A stretch of 64,000 bases of DNA from Nitrosospira sp. Nsp11. GTDB taxonomy: Bacteria; Pseudomonadota; Gammaproteobacteria; Burkholderiales; Nitrosomonadaceae. The notes below the pieces were generated by a model. It was not told where the DNA came from. It saw only the letters and a program-made list of their open reading frames with translations, and ran no database searches. Shown here one piece after another: positions 25,647-35,600 of the stretch. Where the stretch lies: assembly GCF_900142705.1 (NCBI RefSeq), contig NZ_FRBV01000004.1, forward strand, positions 163,663 through 227,662. Reading direction: 5' to 3'. Numbering within the stretch: position 1 is the first letter of the stretch; every line of letters starts with the position of its first letter. Position numbers and translations under genes: made by a program.

Positions 25647-27800
25647 TTATTTGACTGGAGGCGCCCCGAAAAAGCCCATTTGCCACACGACGATCAGGGC
25701 GACGATGATTCCCGCAATCAACATATAAAACGGCCACACCGGTTTTTTTTCCGCATATGGATCGGCCAGCGAGCGACGCGAACCTTCCGGCAAACGAGCA
25801 AGCTTGGTCAACGAGGTGCCAAATGGAATATTGATGCGTGCGCGCGCGTTGATCGCCCAGCCGTTTGCATCCAGCACGGGACCAAGGTTGCGTTTCTTCA
25901 ACTTGAACCACGCTACAATCATAGCCGGGCCGGAAATCAATAACATCAAACCGATTATCGCCAAAGGTATTTGCCAGAATTGCAGTCCCAATATTCCACT
26001 GACCAGTGAAGCCAGTATGCCGCCGATAGCGCCGAGCGCCAGCCCTATCGCCGCAAAAATCCCGGCAAATTTGCCTACATCGAAAGGCGGCTTGGATGTT
26101 GGCGGCGGAGGAGGCGCACCCGGAGTGACGGGGGGAGTAGGCACCGCCGCGGCAACGAGCAGCTTCTCATCCGATGCAGCCGCTTTCGATGCGGCCATCT
26201 TCTGCAATTGATCACTGATAAATTTGCTCAGTTTTTTATATGGTGACCAGAACGCCTGACGGATACTGATCGAATGGTCCAGGATTCGCACAATAGTGGC
26301 ATCCCAGTCCTGGCCCTTTCGATCATAGAAAATACCGTTTCGTCCCACCATCAGGAAATCGGAGTCGCCGGCGGTAAAGGCAGCGGCAATGCTCATCTTC
26401 TCCGTGCCGCCTTTGCGTACACAATCGCAATACGCGAGATACAGGCCACTCGTATTTGCAAACTCAGCATGTTTGCCTATATCGTCAACCCTTACGCACA
26501 GCTCGCAGCTGCGTCCGTCCAGGTACAGTGTGCCTACCTGGAATAGCGCCTTATCTCTCCCCGTATAAAAGCTGCGAAACGATACGAAGTTATTCACGAG
26601 ATTAAATAAATCACGTTTATAGCGCAGCAGTTTTTCCACCGAGCGGATCGCATTTACTTCGCTTTCCACCGCTTTATCCCGTTTAATCAAATCATCGATT
26701 GCTTCCTTGTGCTTGCTGCGGGAGATCTCGCCTAGGCGTTCCTTGCCGAGCTGCTCGGCACAACAGGCTGGCTTGGCGGACTGCCATTTTTCAAATGCGT
26801 CGAATTTGGTGCAAAGGGTGGCCCACTCCGACGCGAGCAATTTTTCCTTATCGCCGAATACCGGCACAATGGTACGCTCGCGCAACGCGTCTATCTGTTT
26901 TTGCCAGGCGGGATTGAGGCCGGAAATCAGCGGGAGGGGTTTGTCCGGTTCCACTGTCGCAAGCGGAAAACTTGCGATGTCGGTGTTTTTTGCCGATAAC
27001 GTTTGTGCGGCAATGCCCTCATAATCCTCGGTGGAGCGGCTTAGCGGGACGGCTGCGCGCACATCATAAGCGGCCATCTGGCAACGCGTGAAGTAGTCAT
27101 CGACCTTTTCTTTGACGGCATGGAAGGCATCAGCCGCGGCTTGTGTCTTGTCACCCAGAAATTGAATATCGGCATCGGCGTCACCCTTAACGCCCCAGTC
27201 CGAAAAAATGGCGACTTCTGCAAAAAACGCATCATTGATTTCCTGATTGAGGCCCGCATTCCCGCTCACATCCATTACTGAGCCGCGACACTTCATGATG
27301 TCTTCGATCGTTTTGCGCAACCCTGCATCCTTAATCTGGCTGGCGGGAACCACGCCATCGCCATTGAATTCCAGACCGGCAACAAATTTCTCGATGTCAG
27401 CCATATCCGCCAGTGAAATCTCTGCCGCATCTGGCTTGCCTAGCGTTTTCAGAATGTATTGTGCTGACGCAAGCACCCGTTGTCCTTCTTCGCTACTATC
27501 ATCTATATCAGCGAGAGCCACCCGATCCGACCCTTCTACCAACAGGTCTGAATTCCTCAGTAAACCGCCCGCCCACGCGATAGCTGCCAGCACTTCATTC
27601 GCATGCACGTGCGCATCTGCATCATGATCGATCAAATCCAGCGTTTTAGTGTCGAATTCTATCCCACGTGTGGGGCAGCTCAACGCTACCCACAACTTCT
27701 GATCCAATCCTTTTAGTGCCAGCAAATCCGCACCATTATCGATTTGTACCTGATCGAATCCACCCGCGCGGAAAAATTTCCATGTATATGAGGGACTCAT
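25647..27800 (-). CDS. large membrane-anchored protein of unknown function with EF-hand-like loops
   Basis: A 717-residue protein I cannot name. The N-terminal 530 residues are soluble and rich in acidic and Ala residues. They include calcium-loop-like stretches such as DHDADAHVHANEV near residue 58 and LEFNGDGVVPASQI near residue 145. A short proline-rich linker follows (TPPVTPGAPPPPPTSKPP), then three hydrophobic segments (GIFAAIGLALGAIGGILASL, IPLAIIGLMLLISGPAMIV and FYMLIAGIIVALIVVWQMG). A conserved-looking stretch, LGPVLDANGWAINARARI, lies between the last helices. There is no signal peptide, so the large domain may be cytosolic. It precedes the aldolase gene on the same strand. Confidence 0.72.
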   Translation of the reverse strand: MSPSYTWKFFRAGGFDQVQIDNGADLLALKGLDQKLWVALSCPTRGIEFDTKTLDLIDHDADAHVHANEVLAAIAWAGGLLRNSDLLVEGSDRVALADIDDSSEEGQRVLASAQYILKTLGKPDAAEISLADMADIEKFVAGLEFNGDGVVPASQIKDAGLRKTIEDIMKCRGSVMDVSGNAGLNQEINDAFFAEVAIFSDWGVKGDADADIQFLGDKTQAAADAFHAVKEKVDDYFTRCQMAAYDVRAAVPLSRSTEDYEGIAAQTLSAKNTDIASFPLATVEPDKPLPLISGLNPAWQKQIDALRERTIVPVFGDKEKLLASEWATLCTKFDAFEKWQSAKPACCAEQLGKERLGEISRSKHKEAIDDLIKRDKAVESEVNAIRSVEKLLRYKRDLFNLVNNFVSFRSFYTGRDKALFQVGTLYLDGRSCELCVRVDDIGKHAEFANTSGLYLAYCDCVRKGGTEKMSIAAAFTAGDSDFLMVGRNGIFYDRKGQDWDATIVRILDHSISIRQAFWSPYKKLSKFISDQLQKMAASKAAASDEKLLVAAAVPTPPVTPGAPPPPPTSKPPFDVGKFAGIFAAIGLALGAIGGILASLVSGILGLQFWQIPLAIIGLMLLISGPAMIVAWFKLKKRNLGPVLDANGWAINARARINIPFGTSLTKLARLPEGSRRSLADPYAEKKPVWPFYMLIAGIIVALIVVWQMGFFGAPPVK

Positions 27801-27940
27801 GATTTATCCTTTGTATTATTGGAATTTGCAGGGCTATTTAACGTGTTATAGATGCACTACTCGAGCAATGCAAGAAGAACCTTGCCACGACAGGACTATG
27901 GATCCGCTCTCGGGAATTCCACGAGGCGGGCAAGGTCCCG

Positions 27941-30064
27941 CTACTTTACCCCGGGTCCGGTAACACCGTCGAAATCGAGTTTTATCAATGCCTTCCGCTC
28001 CGCTTCCGTTTGCACACCGTCGGCAATTGCTATGATACAAATGCTGTGGGCGCGCCGGCACAACCCCTTCAGGAATTTCTGGTTATTCCTGTTCTGGTGG
28101 ATGCCGTGCACGAAACTGGCGTCTACCTTGATGTAATCGAGGTCGAGGCCGGTCAGTTCCCTCAGTTCGGCGAAGTGATGGCCAAAGTGTTCAATGCCGA
28201 TACGGCAGCCGAGTACCTTGAAGGTATAGCAGAAGTCACGAAAAGCTTCGAATTTTCGATACGCTCCATACTCCGGTACTTCTATCCAGAGCCGCTGGCA
28301 CAGGTTTGGATATTGGTCCAACAATTCTGCAAGCTTATTCCGAAAATCCCAATCTGCTATTGTTTCAATGGACACGTTGATCGCAAGTTCTCCAGTCAAC
28401 GACTGCAACGTTTCGAGTCCGTGGCGAATGACAGCCAGATCAAGAGGCCCGGTAAGATTGAGGCGTGCAGCGATGTTGATGAAATCGCTCGCATCCAGCC
28501 AGCCTCCGTTATGCTGGGCTTGCATGCGGACAAAGGCCTCCTGATGCAACGGAGCGCCAGTCGGACCGACTACGGGACACAGAACCAGCTTGAAGCGGTC
28601 TTCGGCTAGCGCATCGCTGAAGATATTCCGCCAGTCACCGATATTGACGACCGGGGCAGGAAGCTGATCAGGCTGCGCGTCAACGATATGACAGGCATTG
28701 ATGCCTGCGCGCTCGGCGGTGGTCAGCGCTATGTCGGCGTTGCCTAACAGTTCGCCAAGCTTATCCCCGGCCTGGTATCGAACCGCACCGATGTGGTACA
28801 GGTCGGTTATCTCCCGGTCGATTTTTGATGACAATACCGCCAATTCCATCGCCAGTTGATCCGCGATCTGGCTTGCATCATCAATATCAGGAATGGCCAG
28901 GACGAAATCCGACCCGTTCAGGCGCGCAGCCAGCGGATTCCATATTTCGCTATCGCAGGCCCTGCCGGCAAGGTTGCCTATGAGCTTGCCGACCTCACGG
29001 AGCAGGCTGTTTGTTTCATCACGGCCGAGTTTCTGGTTGATCTCTTCCAGGTTATTGATCCGCACCAGGAAAAGAACGCCTTGTGCGCGCTTCGTCTTCG
29101 CTACGGCTACGACATTTTTATCATCCTCGCTCGGGGCGGTATCTCCGGTATCGCCGCCGGGGCTGGTATGTTCGCCATCCTGGATCAAAGCCGCGTCTTC
29201 GGCGCCCTCGCTCGAAGCCATATCTATCTGGTCTTTGCCGCGAGCGGTATCTTTACCATTTCCATCCTGAGTAGCGCCTTCGCCCTCTTTGCCATCCAGA
29301 ATTTCGAGAAACCGGGTCATGAAATGGGCGCGATTTGCCAGGCCCGTGACGGGGTCGTAATTTATCAGTTTGCGCAGGCTCTCCATCCTGGACGCTTCTT
29401 CTATGGCCCTGTTATGCAAGCGTCTTATCATGTCATTCGTCGCATGCGCGATGGTGCGCAATTCGGGTATGCGAGAGTCGGAAATGGTGAGAAAACGCCG
29501 TTCCGTAATAGCTTCAGCTTGCTTGACCATTGCTGCCAATGGCTTTTTGACACGCTGCAGTATCAGTATGCCGATGAGCCCGCAGAATATGCCCGCGGCC
29601 AGAAACCAGATCAATAACGTCCCCGTTTGATCCCAGAGAGCCTGATAGGCGAACTGGGCGTTAGCCGCAACCTTGATGACGCCGAAATGCATCCAGCCGT
29701 CCGAGATCTGAGCGATGCCCGCTTCGGCGCTGATGGGGAACAGGTCGATAAACCACTCGGGAACAGCACTGTCTTTCCGATCCCGCACCCTTTCGGCAAT
29801 AACCCTGCCATCGGGCGAAGTGATAGAGATCGCCTCATATTGGCCGCTATCGAAAAGTGTCCCGATTTGCAAACCGATCGTCACCGTATCCTTGCTCAGT
29901 TGCGAGATCGAGTGGGCGAGAGAATTGGCGCTATCGATATTTTTTTGATGGAGTTGTTGTTCCAGATAGCTTCGCGCACTGAGCAGGCTTATGGCAAAGC
30001 TGCCTGTGAAACTTGCCAGGGTAACCAGGATGACCGTCAACCGGAGTTGTCGAAGAAGAGACAT
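27941..30064 (-). CDS. LapD-like c-di-GMP receptor with degenerate GGDEF and EAL domains
   Basis: A 707-residue inner-membrane protein: helix at 8-28, periplasmic LapD/MoxY-type domain to about 150, second helix (LLIWFLAAGIFCGLIGILIL), HAMP, GGDEF and EAL. The GGDEF motif has become NGSDF, and the EAL catalytic residues are altered: EAF for EAL, EHFGHH for DDFGTG and ADGVQ for EGVE. It should therefore bind rather than make or degrade c-di-GMP, as LapD does when it controls the LapG protease. A Gly/Asp/Ser-rich insert of about 68 residues (258-325) splits the GGDEF domain and is unusual. No lapG or lapA neighbour is present. Divergent from the deacetylase-family gene. Confidence 0.85.
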   Translation of the reverse strand: MSLLRQLRLTVILVTLASFTGSFAISLLSARSYLEQQLHQKNIDSANSLAHSISQLSKDTVTIGLQIGTLFDSGQYEAISITSPDGRVIAERVRDRKDSAVPEWFIDLFPISAEAGIAQISDGWMHFGVIKVAANAQFAYQALWDQTGTLLIWFLAAGIFCGLIGILILQRVKKPLAAMVKQAEAITERRFLTISDSRIPELRTIAHATNDMIRRLHNRAIEEASRMESLRKLINYDPVTGLANRAHFMTRFLEILDGKEGEGATQDGNGKDTARGKDQIDMASSEGAEDAALIQDGEHTSPGGDTGDTAPSEDDKNVVAVAKTKRAQGVLFLVRINNLEEINQKLGRDETNSLLREVGKLIGNLAGRACDSEIWNPLAARLNGSDFVLAIPDIDDASQIADQLAMELAVLSSKIDREITDLYHIGAVRYQAGDKLGELLGNADIALTTAERAGINACHIVDAQPDQLPAPVVNIGDWRNIFSDALAEDRFKLVLCPVVGPTGAPLHQEAFVRMQAQHNGGWLDASDFINIAARLNLTGPLDLAVIRHGLETLQSLTGELAINVSIETIADWDFRNKLAELLDQYPNLCQRLWIEVPEYGAYRKFEAFRDFCYTFKVLGCRIGIEHFGHHFAELRELTGLDLDYIKVDASFVHGIHQNRNNQKFLKGLCRRAHSICIIAIADGVQTEAERKALIKLDFDGVTGPGVK

Positions 30065-30276
30065 CGAACGCCTTATTTTTGGGGACCTCTGGATAAGCCC
30101 CGCCGGGTTGCCGGTCAGTTGCGAACAAGCGGATGGGCGGACTTATTCTTGGGTTTCTTATTTTATGAGATTATCACGGACTGAATGTTGCTTTCCAATT
30201 TGTAAGAAGCCAACTGCATGAAGAATGCGTCAAAGTAGAGAACGTACGCGTGGCAGGGAATAAAAAGGAGTTTGAT

Positions 30277-31209
30277 ATGCATACCGCCTTCATTTCGCAC
30301 CCCGATTGCCTGCTACACGATATGGGTTTACACCATCCTGAGTCCCCAGCGCGGCTCAAGGCGATTGAGGATGAGCTGGCCTCCTCCGGCCTGATGGATA
30401 AACTGGAGCGCCATCTTGCACCACTAGCCACCCTCGGGCAACTGAAACGGGTGCATGCACCAGAGTATATCGCGTTGCTGGATGCCGCTGGGCGTCAGGC
30501 GCTGTCATCGGGCCTCGTGAATCTCGATCCGGACACGGCGATGAACCGGTACAGCCTGCAATCCGCTTATCGTGCCGTGGGTGCGGTAATTCTGGCAACG
30601 GATCTGGTGGCTGGAGAGCAAGTGGAAAATGCCTTCTGCAGTATTCGTCCCCCCGGTCATCATGCGGAACGCAACCGCGCGATGGGCTTCTGCCTGTTTA
30701 ACAATGTCGCGGCAGGGGTTGCGCACGCCATTGAGGCGCATGCACTGGAGCGTGTTGCCGTGGTAGATTTCGATGTGCATCACGGCAATGGCACAGAGAA
30801 TATTTTCCGGGATGACCCGCGAGTCATGATGGTTTCCACTTTCCAACACCCTTTGTATCCATATAGCGGGGTGAAGGGGCGCTCGGAACGCATGGTCAAT
30901 ATTCCGCTGGTCGCCGGTAGTGATGGCCAACTGTTCCGCGAAGCGGTGAACCAATTCTGGCTACCCGCGCTGGAAAGGTTCCAACCGCAGATGCTGTTCA
31001 TCTCGGCCGGCTTCGATGCGCACAAAGATGACGATCTTGCTTCATTGAATCTGGTGGAAGCGGATTACACATGGGTAACACAAAAGATCAGGGAGGTGGC
31101 GCAAAAGCACGCCGGCAACCGCATCGTATCCGCTTTGGAAGGGGGGTATGACTTGCCCGCACTTGGGCGAAGCGTGGCTGCCCATTTGAAAGCCCTTGCC
31201 GATCCTTGA
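30277..31209 (+). CDS. histone deacetylase family (AcuC/AphA-like) amidohydrolase
   Basis: A 310-residue zinc amidohydrolase. The tandem-His motif RPPGHHAERNRAMGFCLFNN lies near residue 128, the zinc ligands in VVDFDVHHGNG near residue 165 and the third ligand in SAGFDAHKDDD near residue 248. A late Tyr-Gly pair (EGGYDLPAL) completes the active site. The start ATG 30277 is chosen because AAGGAG lies 6-11 bases upstream. Bacterial members deacetylate small amines, polyamines or acetyl-lysine proteins; which applies here is unknown. Confidence 0.9.
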   Translation: MHTAFISHPDCLLHDMGLHHPESPARLKAIEDELASSGLMDKLERHLAPLATLGQLKRVHAPEYIALLDAAGRQALSSGLVNLDPDTAMNRYSLQSAYRAVGAVILATDLVAGEQVENAFCSIRPPGHHAERNRAMGFCLFNNVAAGVAHAIEAHALERVAVVDFDVHHGNGTENIFRDDPRVMMVSTFQHPLYPYSGVKGRSERMVNIPLVAGSDGQLFREAVNQFWLPALERFQPQMLFISAGFDAHKDDDLASLNLVEADYTWVTQKIREVAQKHAGNRIVSALEGGYDLPALGRSVAAHLKALADP

Positions 31210-31431
31210 CCGGTTATCGGAATTTCGTCCAACGCAGCATGCTTCGCCTGTTTTGGCTACAATTTATCGCGTGCCGGACGATACGCCGCGGCAAACTGGA
31301 TCACCATCGTCAAACTTATTAGGAGCAATTTTTCTCTCCGGACTTGTTTCATAACGCAGCCATTGTGTCTATGATAGAAACATAGACAGGCGATTGACCT
31401 CAGTCGATTTCCTGTATCCTCGAAAAGGACA

Positions 31432-32697
31432 ATGAAGACCAGCCATAAATCGCGTACCCCTCTTATTTTGCTGATCGCTGTGTTGATTGGCGGTGCCCTG
31501 CTTTGGCATCATTACTCGAGCGGAAAGCTCAGCATCAGGATTGGTGTGCTCCACTCCCTGTCGGGGCCCATGGCGGCGAGCGAAAAACCGTTGGTCGATG
31601 CGATCCAGCTTGCCATCGAAGAGGCTAACGCGGCAGGCGGTATCGGGGGACGGAAGATCGAGGCTGTGATGGCCGATTGCCGGTCTGACGCTACGTATTG
31701 CGCCCAACAGGCGGAACGTATGATCACTGAAGAACACGTACAAGCCTTGTTCGGATGCTGGACAACGGACTGCAGGAAAAAAGTAAAAAAAGTAGTCGAA
31801 GAGCATCGCCACCTGCTCTTTTACGCGCTACGGTATGAAGGTATGGAACAGTCGCCCAATATCATATACGGCGGTGCCATACCTAACCAGTTAGTCATGC
31901 CCGCGGTGAATTGGGCGCTGGAGAACCTCGGCAAGGAAGGTAATCCGGAAAAGCATGGCAAGCGGGTTTATCTGGCGGGGTCGGATTATATCTTTTCACA
32001 GGTGCTGAGCATCCTTATCAAGGATCTGGCGGGTGCGCACGGCGCGATAGTGGTGGGCGAGCGGTACCAGCCTCTGGGGTCCGCCAACATGGACGATCTG
32101 GTAGCCGATATCGCGGGTAAGCAGCCTGATATTGTATTCAATACGATCAGCGGTCCCGATAATAACGTTTTCTTCAAGACGCTTAAAAAGAATGGAATCG
32201 TCGCCGCCATGATGCCGGTCTTGTCGTTCGGCGTTACCGAAGTGGAGTTGAAAGGCGCAGAGACTGCCCCGATGGCGGGTCACTATGCCGCACGGAATTA
32301 TTTCCGGACCATTCCTACTCATGAGAACCAGGCTTTCGTTAAGCGATTCCGTGACCGTTTTGGCGAGCATGCTTTGCTCGACAGTCCCGCTGAAGCTTCT
32401 TACCTCAATATGCGGATGTGGATTCAGGCAGCGCTCGAGGCAAGTTCGGGCGATTTGCATAAAGTGCAGCGCACAATTCTGCGTCAGAGCCTGCTCGCAC
32501 CTGAGGGAATCGTTTCGCTCGACCCGGTCACGCGTCACGTCTGGAAAGTGGCCCGCGTTGGCAGATCCCGCGAAGACGGCCAAATCGATGTTGTCTGGGA
32601 TTCCGGGAAGCCGCTCGAGCCGGCGCCATTTCCCACATACCGGTCGCGCGAAGAGTGGAAGCATCTGCTCGGACCCATCGCGAGCCCCCAACCATGA
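31432..32697 (+). CDS. UrtA-like ABC-type substrate-binding protein, membrane anchored
   Basis: A 421-residue binding protein of the branched-chain amino acid/urea/amide type. An N-terminal hydrophobic anchor (LILLIAVLIGGALLW) has no lipobox cysteine, so it is probably an uncleaved anchor. The binding fold begins IRIGVLHSLSGPMAASEKPL near residue 37 and includes ALFGCWTTDCRKKVKKVVEE and LFYALRYEGMEQSPNIIYGG, typical of UrtA/FmdD proteins. AAAGGA lies 7 bases upstream. There is no transporter permease or ATPase nearby. The stop overlaps the start of a hybrid sensor kinase, so it most likely presents the ligand to that kinase. Confidence 0.88.
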   Translation: MKTSHKSRTPLILLIAVLIGGALLWHHYSSGKLSIRIGVLHSLSGPMAASEKPLVDAIQLAIEEANAAGGIGGRKIEAVMADCRSDATYCAQQAERMITEEHVQALFGCWTTDCRKKVKKVVEEHRHLLFYALRYEGMEQSPNIIYGGAIPNQLVMPAVNWALENLGKEGNPEKHGKRVYLAGSDYIFSQVLSILIKDLAGAHGAIVVGERYQPLGSANMDDLVADIAGKQPDIVFNTISGPDNNVFFKTLKKNGIVAAMMPVLSFGVTEVELKGAETAPMAGHYAARNYFRTIPTHENQAFVKRFRDRFGEHALLDSPAEASYLNMRMWIQAALEASSGDLHKVQRTILRQSLLAPEGIVSLDPVTRHVWKVARVGRSREDGQIDVVWDSGKPLEPAPFPTYRSREEWKHLLGPIASPQP

Positions 32698-35600
32698 TAG
32701 GGTTCACCTCGCTCACCCAGCGCTTCGCGGTCTGGTTCATGGCCGTCTCTTTGCTTCCTATCCTGGTCATCGGTTACAGCCTATTGCGTACTTTCGAAAC
32801 CGAGACGCAGAAAACGGCCGTCCAGCAAGTCTCGGCCATCGCCGACATGAAAGCGGAGCAAATCGATAGTTACCTGCGCGAACGTATCCGCGATGCCAGG
32901 ATTATACAGGTTGCCAGTACCACACGCACGGCGATGCGCGAATTTGCCAGCGCCTACGCCAAGGATGGAGTTGAGTCACATGCGTATCGCCGATTGGATG
33001 CGTTTTACCGCGGGCATTTCAAACGTTTTGTCGAGGATGCCGGTTATTACGATCTGTTCCTGATTTCCACTCAAGGCGACATCGTCTATACCCAGGCTCA
33101 TGAAGCAGATTTTGCCACTAATCTCATCACGGGTCCTTATCGAAACAGCGGCTTGGGTAGAATCACACGTGCAGCGCTGAATACCTTGCAGAGTGGAGTA
33201 TCGGATTTCGAATATTATCCGCCATCCCGGGGAGCGATCGCTGCGTTCATGGCGATTCCCATCGTGGTTGAGGGGAAACTCGAAGGGGTACTGGCGCTGC
33301 AATTTTACAGCGAGCGCGTGTTTGACGTGGTAACCGACAATGTGGGCCTGGGAGCGAGTGGCGAAACGGTGGTTACACGGCTTCTGGACGATCACACCGC
33401 ATTGGTGATGGCGCCGCTGAGGCATGAGCCCAATGCAGCATTGGAGTTGAAGATACCCATTCATAATCCGCCATTTTCGACATCGGTCCATAACGGCTTG
33501 TACGGCGAACGCGGAGGCGGTCTGAAAATGGACTATCGCGGCAAGGAGGTCGTCGCTGCGTGGAGGTACCTGCCGCGCATGAACTGGAGCATCGAGGTCA
33601 AGATGGATGCGGACGAGGTATTTGCTTCAGTGACGCGCGTTCGAGCTTTCAGTTTGCTGATTCTTGGCCTGACGCTGCTGGTTGCCTCGCTGGGCGCTGT
33701 TTTGTTCAGCCGGCGCGTAGTAACCACGCTGAAAAAACTTAGCCATAGCGCACAGCACATCGCCGCGGGCAATCTGCAGCAGCGTGTGCCCGTCAAGGGA
33801 TGGAACGAGATAGGAAAACTCGCCGGTACGTTCAATACGATGATCGAACGCCTGAACGTCAGCAATCGTGAACGGGACCTCGCTGAAGACGATTTGCGCC
33901 AGCTGAACCAGGACCTGGAAACCAGGGTTGCGACCCGCACCGCCGAGCTGGAGCGAGCCAATGCGATCCTGGCAAGTAAAGAGGAGGAAACACGTTCCGT
34001 TGTCGAGCATATGATGGACTGCATCGTTACCATCGATGACAAAAGCATCATCCGCTCAGTCAACCCCGTGATTGAAAAACTCTTCGGATACACACGCGAG
34101 GAGGCGATCGGCCAGAACGTTTCCATACTCATGCCGGAACCCCATCGCAGCGGCCATGATGGTTACATCAGCAGGTATTACCGCACAGGAAGGGGCCGCT
34201 GTGAATTCGATCATATTCTCACGCTGGAAGTCGAGGGAGTGCATAACATCGGCATGGGCCGGGAGGTTGAAGGACGTCACAAGAATGGCCATGCTATTGA
34301 TTTGTATGTTGCGGTCAGCGAATATTTCGTCGGGGGAAAGCGCTACTTCACGGCTATTCTGCGCGATATCCATGACCGTAAACAGGCCGAGCAGGCGTTG
34401 CGGGGAAGCGAGCAGCGCCTGCGCGCCATAGTGGATAATCTGGCGGCGTTTGTCGGGGAAATGACACCCGACGGGGTGCTGGTCGAGATCAATCGCACCG
34501 CGCTGGAGAGCGGCGGTTTGCGGCCCCCGGATGTCATCGGCAAAAGACTCGATGAAACCGCGTGGTTCGCTTTCAAGCCGGAAGTGCAGGCACAAATTCG
34601 CCAAGACATCAAGCGCGCCGTAGGCGGCGAAATAGTGCGTCATGATATCGAGGCACGCATCGCCGGCGGCGGCGTGATGACGATGGATTTCATGCTTGTG
34701 CCGGTTCGCGATGCCAAAGGCCAGGTGGCCAAGCTGATACCTTCCGGTATCAACATCAGCGAGAGAGTGCGTATGCTGAAGGATTTGCAGCAAGCCCGGC
34801 TCGATGCGGAGCAGGCCAACCAGGCCAAATCCATTTTTCTGGCAGCCATGAGCCACGAGATACGCACGCCCATGAACGGCGTGATCGGCATGGCGGACGT
34901 ACTACAGCAAACCAGCTTGAATGGCTATCAGATGGAAATGGTCGACCTGATACGGGAATCCGCCTTTGCCCTGCTGGAGATCATCGAGGATATTCTCGAT
35001 TTCTCCAAGATCGAAGCGGGACGGCTGGAAATCGAACAGGCGCCCACGTCGATCGTTACCGTGGTGGAGAAGGCCTGCAACATGCTGGAAAGCCTGGCTT
35101 CACGGAAAGGGGTGGAGCTTACTTTGTTTCTCGACCCGGCGATTCCGGAGGAAGTTTATGGCGATGCGCTCCGTTTGCGCCAGGTGTTGGTCAATCTCGC
35201 CAATAACGCTATTAAATTTTCGAGCGGGCTGGAAGAGCCCGGCAGGGTATCGGTGCGGGCATTGATGGCGGACCATAGCGCGGATCGGGTAACTGTGGAA
35301 TTTCAGGTAACGGATAACGGCATAGGCATGAACGAGGAGACCAAGGCGCATCTTTTTACCTCCTTTACCCAAGGCGATACCTCGACTACCCGCCGGTATG
35401 GCGGCACCGGGCTGGGGTTGGCCATCTCTTACCATCTGATTCAATTGATGGGAGGGACAATAACGGTACAAAGCGCGCCGGGCAAGGGTTCCATTTTTAC
35501 CGTACGCATATCGTTCGCGCAATTGCCGGCCGCCCCATCGGGAGACAAGGTGGTAGACCTGACGGGGGTTTCCTGCCTGGTACTGGGTGACGAGAAGGGA

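Noticed and set aside
32655..32693. Upstream ATG for the hybrid kinase
   Set aside because: It adds 13 polar residues inside the preceding gene; ATG 32694 overlaps the stop as ATGA and puts the membrane helix at the N-terminus.
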